Assembly: GCA_001751085.1 (NCBI GenBank)
Contig: MAXP01000190.1
Coordinates: 1 to 7,704, forward strand
Source: Desulfobacterales bacterium C00003060
GTDB taxonomy: Bacteria; Desulfobacterota; Desulfobacteria; Desulfobacterales; C00003060
Length of the DNA stretch: 7,704 nt
Direction: 5' to 3'
Positions 5,483-7,704 of this stretch are shown piece by piece. Position 1 is the stretch's first letter. The number at the start of each line of letters is the position of its first letter. The position numbers and the translations under genes are program-made. Below the pieces are notes generated by a model, which was not told where the DNA came from, did not search any database, and worked only from the letters and a program-made list of their open reading frames with translations.

Positions 5483-6799
5483 ATGCAAAAACCCAAGACT
5501 GTTCAGGGAAATGGTGATTTTGCCGATAAGATCCAGGTGTTTTCCGAGGAGTTCTTAAAGTGTTGCATTTATGTGTGCGAAACTCAGGCAACCCGTGAAA
5601 CCTTCACAAAAAAACTGTACGCTAAGATGGTCTCAAGTTCCAAGCTCTTGGAAGATTTGTTGGACTTCCACGGCGCAAAAAACAACTCCAGGTGGTACTA
5701 TTATCGCGAATTGGTCTCCAGTGTAAGAAACCTGTCTGAATCCAGTTATTCCCAAAAACACATCTCCAAACGTCTCCCTTTCTATGACCTGGCACATGCG
5801 GAGGGGTTTGAGGAGAGTGGATACGCCACTCACAAATTCCTGATAAGTTCTTTGAGAGAAATCTGTCGCAATACGATTAAAGAAGCGAGGCTGCTGAAGA
5901 TCAGGTTGCCTGAAGACGGTTTTTTGTGGGAAGATTTTCCTGGAATTGCCACTGAGACCCCTCTTGAGTTTGATATCGACGATGAAAACCAGGAGGAGGA
6001 GAAAAAAAACATTGTCAAGATAACCACTGAGTTCTTGATGGTCGCCAAGAAATTTGAAAGATTAGGCTTTTATGAGCCATACAGCTTGGATCAAATCAAG
6101 GCCATAGTTCCTTTCAGTTTTAATGAACAAGAGGCGCGGCGATTTGAAATGGACGTTCACAGCCTGCAATCATCCTTTGATACATATGTGAATAGAAGCG
6201 GGCTCAAGTTTCGTGACATCAAACTCAAGCGGCTTCGCGGGTACATCTCAGTAGTTCTTCATCTTTTGGAGCTCACACGCCGTCTCTTACACTATTATGA
6301 ACGGCATCTGTATGAGGTTGGCTACAAAGACATTTACAAAAAGGTCGGCGAGGAGTTAGCTGGGGCTGTCAGTCCCGAACATATACTTGATCGCATTGTG
6401 AATTATGGTCTTTATTATATTTACTATTTCCTTTTGCAGGGTCAGGATCTTGCTCAAGAGGTTTTGAATAGGAATATGGAGCAAGGTTCTATTGAGGTAG
6501 GCATACCACAAAAACTTGGTTTTCACAGTCGACCCAGCATGTTGGTAGCCAAGATCGTTCAACATTATGGCGGTCAGGTAGAACTGTGTGTGGATTCTGA
6601 CCGATTTGATGCAAGCAGTGTCCTGGACATCCAGTGGGCCGGAGGCAAGGTTCAAAAAGAAGACATCAAGGACGTTGTCTTTAAGGGAGACATACGCGCT
6701 TTAAGAGACATTCAGATTCTGGCCGGCATAAACTACGGTGAAAATTTCATGGGCAAGGGAATCCCGCTGCCCAAAGAACTTTTCTATCTAAAACAATAG
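5483..6799 (+). CDS. HPr-family phosphocarrier domain fused to a large unknown N-terminal region
   Basis: 438 residues. Residues about 335-424 are an HPr-like domain with LGFHSRPS (345-352) equivalent to the HPr active-site GLHARP. H348 is the phosphorylatable histidine, and S379 (in DASSVLD) lies 31 residues later, the same spacing as His15 to Ser46 in Bacillus HPr. Residues 1 to about 330 are mainly helical, soluble and charged, with an acidic stretch at 164-174 and a tyrosine-rich stretch YGLYYIYYFLLQ (308-319); I recognise no domain there. Ordinary HPr is only 85-90 residues, so this is a fusion. Function is inferred only: possibly a phosphorylation-sensing regulator in an incomplete PTS. 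ATG 5483 was chosen because earlier in-frame codons fall in the RNase P RNA (the frame is open back to 5354); an in-frame TTG (5477) is also possible. The ribosome binding site is poor. With only 34 bases and no terminator after rnpB, readthrough from rnpB is likely. Confidence 0.85.
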   Translation: MQKPKTVQGNGDFADKIQVFSEEFLKCCIYVCETQATRETFTKKLYAKMVSSSKLLEDLLDFHGAKNNSRWYYYRELVSSVRNLSESSYSQKHISKRLPFYDLAHAEGFEESGYATHKFLISSLREICRNTIKEARLLKIRLPEDGFLWEDFPGIATETPLEFDIDDENQEEEKKNIVKITTEFLMVAKKFERLGFYEPYSLDQIKAIVPFSFNEQEARRFEMDVHSLQSSFDTYVNRSGLKFRDIKLKRLRGYISVVLHLLELTRRLLHYYERHLYEVGYKDIYKKVGEELAGAVSPEHILDRIVNYGLYYIYYFLLQGQDLAQEVLNRNMEQGSIEVGIPQKLGFHSRPSMLVAKIVQHYGGQVELCVDSDRFDASSVLDIQWAGGKVQKEDIKDVVFKGDIRALRDIQILAGINYGENFMGKGIPLPKELFYLKQ

Positions 6800-6805
6800 T
6801 ATGTC

Positions 6806-6914
6806 TTCGGTTGGCCGGTTGGTTTTTTGAAATGAGTTGCGAGCTGTGCAAGCTCAATCCTCGATCAAGGATTTTATTTGTCCAACCGGTGAACCGGACA
6901 ACTGGCGAACGGGT
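6806..6914. repeat. Octanucleotide-periodic inverted repeat element
   Basis: The right side has four consecutive 8-base units of one pattern, CAACCGGT, GAACCGGA, CAACTGGC and GAACGGGT (6883-6914). The left side has two units of the reverse complement, TTCGGTTG and GCCGGTTG (6806-6821). CCGGTTGG (6815-6822) pairs perfectly with CCAACCGG (6882-6889), and the stem extends to about 15 pairs (6808-6822 with 6882-6896) with one mismatch and one wobble, enclosing a 59-base loop. The loop holds GAGCT/AGCTC (6841-6855) and AATCCT/AGGATT (6856-6873). The gap between the HPr-fusion gene and ispD thus looks like a compact REP-like repeat or folded transcript element. Confidence 0.65.
6856..6880 (+). terminator. 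Weak terminator-like hairpin after the HPr-fusion gene
   Basis: AATCCT (6856-6861) and AGGATT (6868-6873) form a six-pair stem around CGATCA, followed by TTATTTG. The stem is short and AT-rich, so termination would be inefficient at best. It lies inside the loop of the octamer repeat element. Confidence 0.3.
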
Positions 6915-6929
6915 TATTAGTTTTTTGCC

Positions 6930-7631
6930 ATGACTGATCGATCCAACAGGATTGCTGCGGTTATTGTGGCGGCAGGGAAGGGGACCCGTATGGGGTCCGC
7001 AAACAGGAAGCAATACATGATGCTGGGAGACCGCCCGGTCCTGGCCCATACCCTTCTTCTGTTTGAGAAATGCGATGCGATTGAAGAAATATTCCTGGTC
7101 ATCCCCGGGGATGATGATCGTTTCTGCAAGAAGGCAATCATCGATCCGTTGAGACCTGACAAACCGGTTCATCTGGTTTCGGGAGGTGCCACAAGACAGG
7201 AGTCTGTCTTCAATGCGTTGAAGACCATTGATGGCAGTTTTGGCTTGCTGGTTATCCACGATGGGGTGCGTCCGTTGGTGAAGATCGACCGAATTACCGA
7301 GTGTGTTAAGGTGGCGGAGAAATATGGGAGCTGCATCCTTGGCATACGAGCAAGCGATACCATAAAGACGGTAGACGAACATAACCGCGTGATCGTGACT
7401 GTGAATCGACACATGATCAGGATGGCCCAAACCCCTCAGGCATTCTCCTATGATCTTATCCTCACAGCCCATGTGGCCGCACAAAAGAAAGCTTATGTTG
7501 GGACTGATGATGCTGAATTAGTAGAGATGTGCGGTCATAACATTGTGGTGATTCCGGGCGATCCTTACAACATCAAGATCACTACACCTGAAGATCTCAA
7601 ATTGGCCGAAGCCCTGCTGGCGTACCGGTAA
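6930..7631 (+). CDS. ispD: 2-C-methyl-D-erythritol 4-phosphate cytidylyltransferase IspD
   Basis: Third enzyme of the MEP isoprenoid pathway: it joins CTP and 2-C-methyl-D-erythritol 4-phosphate to give CDP-methylerythritol and pyrophosphate in the cytoplasm. The 233 residues match the family length (236 in E. coli). The nucleotide-binding loop is VIVAAGKGTRMG (11-22) with R20, followed by RKQYMMLGDRPV (26-37) with K27. Further motifs are VSGGATRQESVFNAL (83-97), HDGVRP (110-115) with D111 and R114, SDTIK (142-146), QTPQAF (167-172), TDDAELVE (192-199) and GDPYNIKITTPEDL (210-223), with K216 at the substrate lysine position. Every key residue is present. The start is ATG 6930, the only usual start codon before the conserved core; an in-frame TAG at 6918 rules out anything further upstream. 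There is no convincing ribosome binding site. ispF often follows ispD, but only 73 bases remain and it is not visible. Confidence 0.97.
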   Translation: MTDRSNRIAAVIVAAGKGTRMGSANRKQYMMLGDRPVLAHTLLLFEKCDAIEEIFLVIPGDDDRFCKKAIIDPLRPDKPVHLVSGGATRQESVFNALKTIDGSFGLLVIHDGVRPLVKIDRITECVKVAEKYGSCILGIRASDTIKTVDEHNRVIVTVNRHMIRMAQTPQAFSYDLILTAHVAAQKKAYVGTDDAELVEMCGHNIVVIPGDPYNIKITTPEDLKLAEALLAYR

Positions 7632-7704
7632 GGGCTCGCGCAAAAATAATTGGTATTGTCAGGGAGCTGGACAGCAGATATCTCTCCTCGGTTTTGGCGT
7701 GCCA
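7632..7704 (+). other. Uncalled tail after ispD
   Basis: 73 bases to the window end. No start codon with a ribosome binding site and no terminator hairpin is evident. One frame reads KIIGIVRELDSRYLSSVLAC without a stop up to the edge but has no usual start, so whether a downstream gene begins here cannot be decided. Confidence 0.3.

Noticed and set aside
5204..5488. Minus-strand 94-residue frame across the RNase P RNA
   Set aside because: The region is fully explained by rnpB helices, so no coding role is supported.
6747..7484. Minus-strand 245-residue frame opposite ispD
   Set aside because: Fully antisense to a complete ispD with all motifs. It has no family signature and is explained by codon bias.
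7656..7684. TTGTCA and TATCTC 17 bases apart as a promoter after ispD
   Set aside because: The -10 match is poor and no downstream gene is visible to support it.
1..7704. CRISPR array, insertion sequence, prophage or defence system
   Set aside because: No regular spacer-repeat array, transposase, integrase or defence-type protein was seen; the genes are conserved housekeeping functions.

Overview
The window looks like an ordinary chromosomal housekeeping stretch from a Gram-negative bacterium, most likely a Desulfobacterota (former deltaproteobacterial) lineage. That placement is inferred. It rests on the order dnaG - rpoD - tRNA(CAU) - zinc-ribbon coiled-coil gene - rnpB - HPr-domain gene - ispD, a class A RNase P RNA, and a primary sigma factor with a long non-conserved insert. 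Base composition is moderate. All convincing genes lie on the plus strand.

Layout. Bases 1-259 hold a strong bidirectional terminator closing an unseen upstream unit, then a good sigma70-type promoter and a leader of about 95 bases. dnaG (primase, TTG start with a strong ribosome binding site) is followed 32 bases later by rpoD (primary sigma factor). This is the core of the classical macromolecular synthesis operon, here without rpsU in view. A TTGACA element then precedes a complete tRNA with anticodon CAU, more likely lysidine-dependent tRNA-Ile2 than methionine tRNA. A structured region of 336 bases (3923-4258) follows. It contains a small hairpin, a very strong terminator-like hairpin with a UNCG tetraloop, an imperfect direct repeat, nested complementary segments, and two doubtful small reading frames, one with a CPRC motif.

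Next come a coiled-coil protein with a C-terminal C4 zinc ribbon, the complete RNase P RNA with its -10 element placed so that transcription would start at helix P1, and, only 34 bases later with no terminator between, a 438-residue protein. Its last 100 residues are an HPr-like phosphocarrier domain and the rest is unrecognised. A 130-base gap with octanucleotide-periodic inverted repeats separates this from ispD (isoprenoid MEP pathway). The window ends 73 bases after ispD.

Functionally the region groups replication priming (DnaG), transcription initiation (RpoD), translation and tRNA maturation (tRNA, RNase P RNA) and isoprenoid precursor synthesis (IspD). The least understood parts are the HPr-fusion protein, the 3923-4258 intergenic region and the octamer repeat element before ispD.
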